Source: Clostridia bacterium
GTDB taxonomy: Bacteria > Bacillota > Clostridia > Lachnospirales > Lachnospiraceae
Direction of reading: 5' to 3'
Length of the DNA: 33,229 bases
Assembly (NCBI GenBank): GCA_910574255.1
Contig: CAJTAK010000004.1
Location: forward strand, 372,516-405,744
The position numbers and the translations under genes are program-made. Below the pieces are notes generated by a model, which was not told the origin of the DNA, searched no databases, and worked only from the letters and a program-made list of their open reading frames with translations. The stretch's first letter is position 1. Every line of letters starts with the position of its first letter. Below are positions 33,124 through 33,229 of this stretch, in pieces.

Positions 33124-33229
33124 TAAGTTAAGCTGATTGAAAAAATCTTATCCTATGGTCTAACTCAAATTTATCAATAAATTTCTCAAAAAGTGGTTGA
33201 CACAGAGCCTAAAATGTGCGGCCGCTCTC

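Noticed and set aside
33218..33225. GCGGCCGC (NotI site) close to the right edge, possibly a cloning or adapter scar
   Set aside because: A single 8-mer near the end of the window is not evidence; no vector-like sequence adjoins it.
1..33229. CRISPR array, tRNA or rRNA genes
   Set aside because: No regularly spaced direct repeats of 24-40 nt, no cloverleaf with a T-loop GGTTCGA core, and no rRNA-like conserved segments were seen.

Overview
The window reads as chromosomal accessory DNA from a low-GC gut Clostridium relative, most likely a Lachnospiraceae member. The pointers are AT-rich genes with strong AGGAGG-type ribosome sites, a Tn1549/CTn-like transfer-gene block, a DUF5688 gene, and Rpn-type nuclease genes of the kind common in that family. 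I could not run any search, so family names come from motif reading. Almost everything between the partial integrase at the left edge and the broken kinase at the right edge looks like defence or mobile cargo. No housekeeping gene, tRNA, rRNA or CRISPR array was seen.

Layout, left to right. (1) 1-5555: the 3' end of a tyrosine recombinase gene, then two convergent units (a TIR-STAND-TPR protein on +; a lysine-aminomutase-like radical SAM enzyme plus an ATP-grasp ligase on -). They are bounded by two near-identical 29-bp palindromic sites in inverted orientation, the first of which overlaps the recombinase stop codon. (2) 5545-11101, all on -: a tightly packed operon reading, in transcription order, ThsB/DUF1863-like TIR (interrupted by an in-frame stop), Nmad2-like protein, TIR-SLOG protein, thymidylate-kinase-like protein, 5-hmdU-kinase/aGPT-PPlase-like protein and thymidylate synthase homologue. 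The radical SAM and ATP-grasp genes follow it in the same direction. (3) 11275-17995 on +: a GC-richer conjugation remnant with its own promoter, a leader containing terminators, pilin and TrbL-like genes, a fused gene, DUF5688 and several small unknowns. No VirB4, VirD4 or relaxase is present. (4) 18004-19604 on -: an AbiE-type toxin-antitoxin pair with a clear promoter. (5) 19784-31393: a repeated unit (174-aa unknown protein plus Rpn nuclease) into which three defence-like modules have come to lie: a Cap4/DUF4297-like nuclease with an SMC-like ATPase (Lamassu/Ddm-like), a three-gene restriction-nuclease operon, and a two-gene nuclease operon. (6) 31394-33229: a largely non-coding, hairpin-rich stretch, a small unknown gene and a protein-kinase fragment.

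The strongest candidate for a new system is the first 11 kb. The operon encodes enzymes expected to make or process a 5-substituted deoxyuridine nucleotide, plus TIR and SLOG domains expected to sense or act on nucleotides. It is followed by a likely beta-lysine-forming enzyme and an amide-forming ligase. The two 29-bp sites could let the neighbouring recombinase flip the terminal 5 kb. That would exchange the radical SAM/ATP-grasp pair for the TIR-STAND-TPR gene at the end of the operon. This switch is an inference from sequence geometry only.
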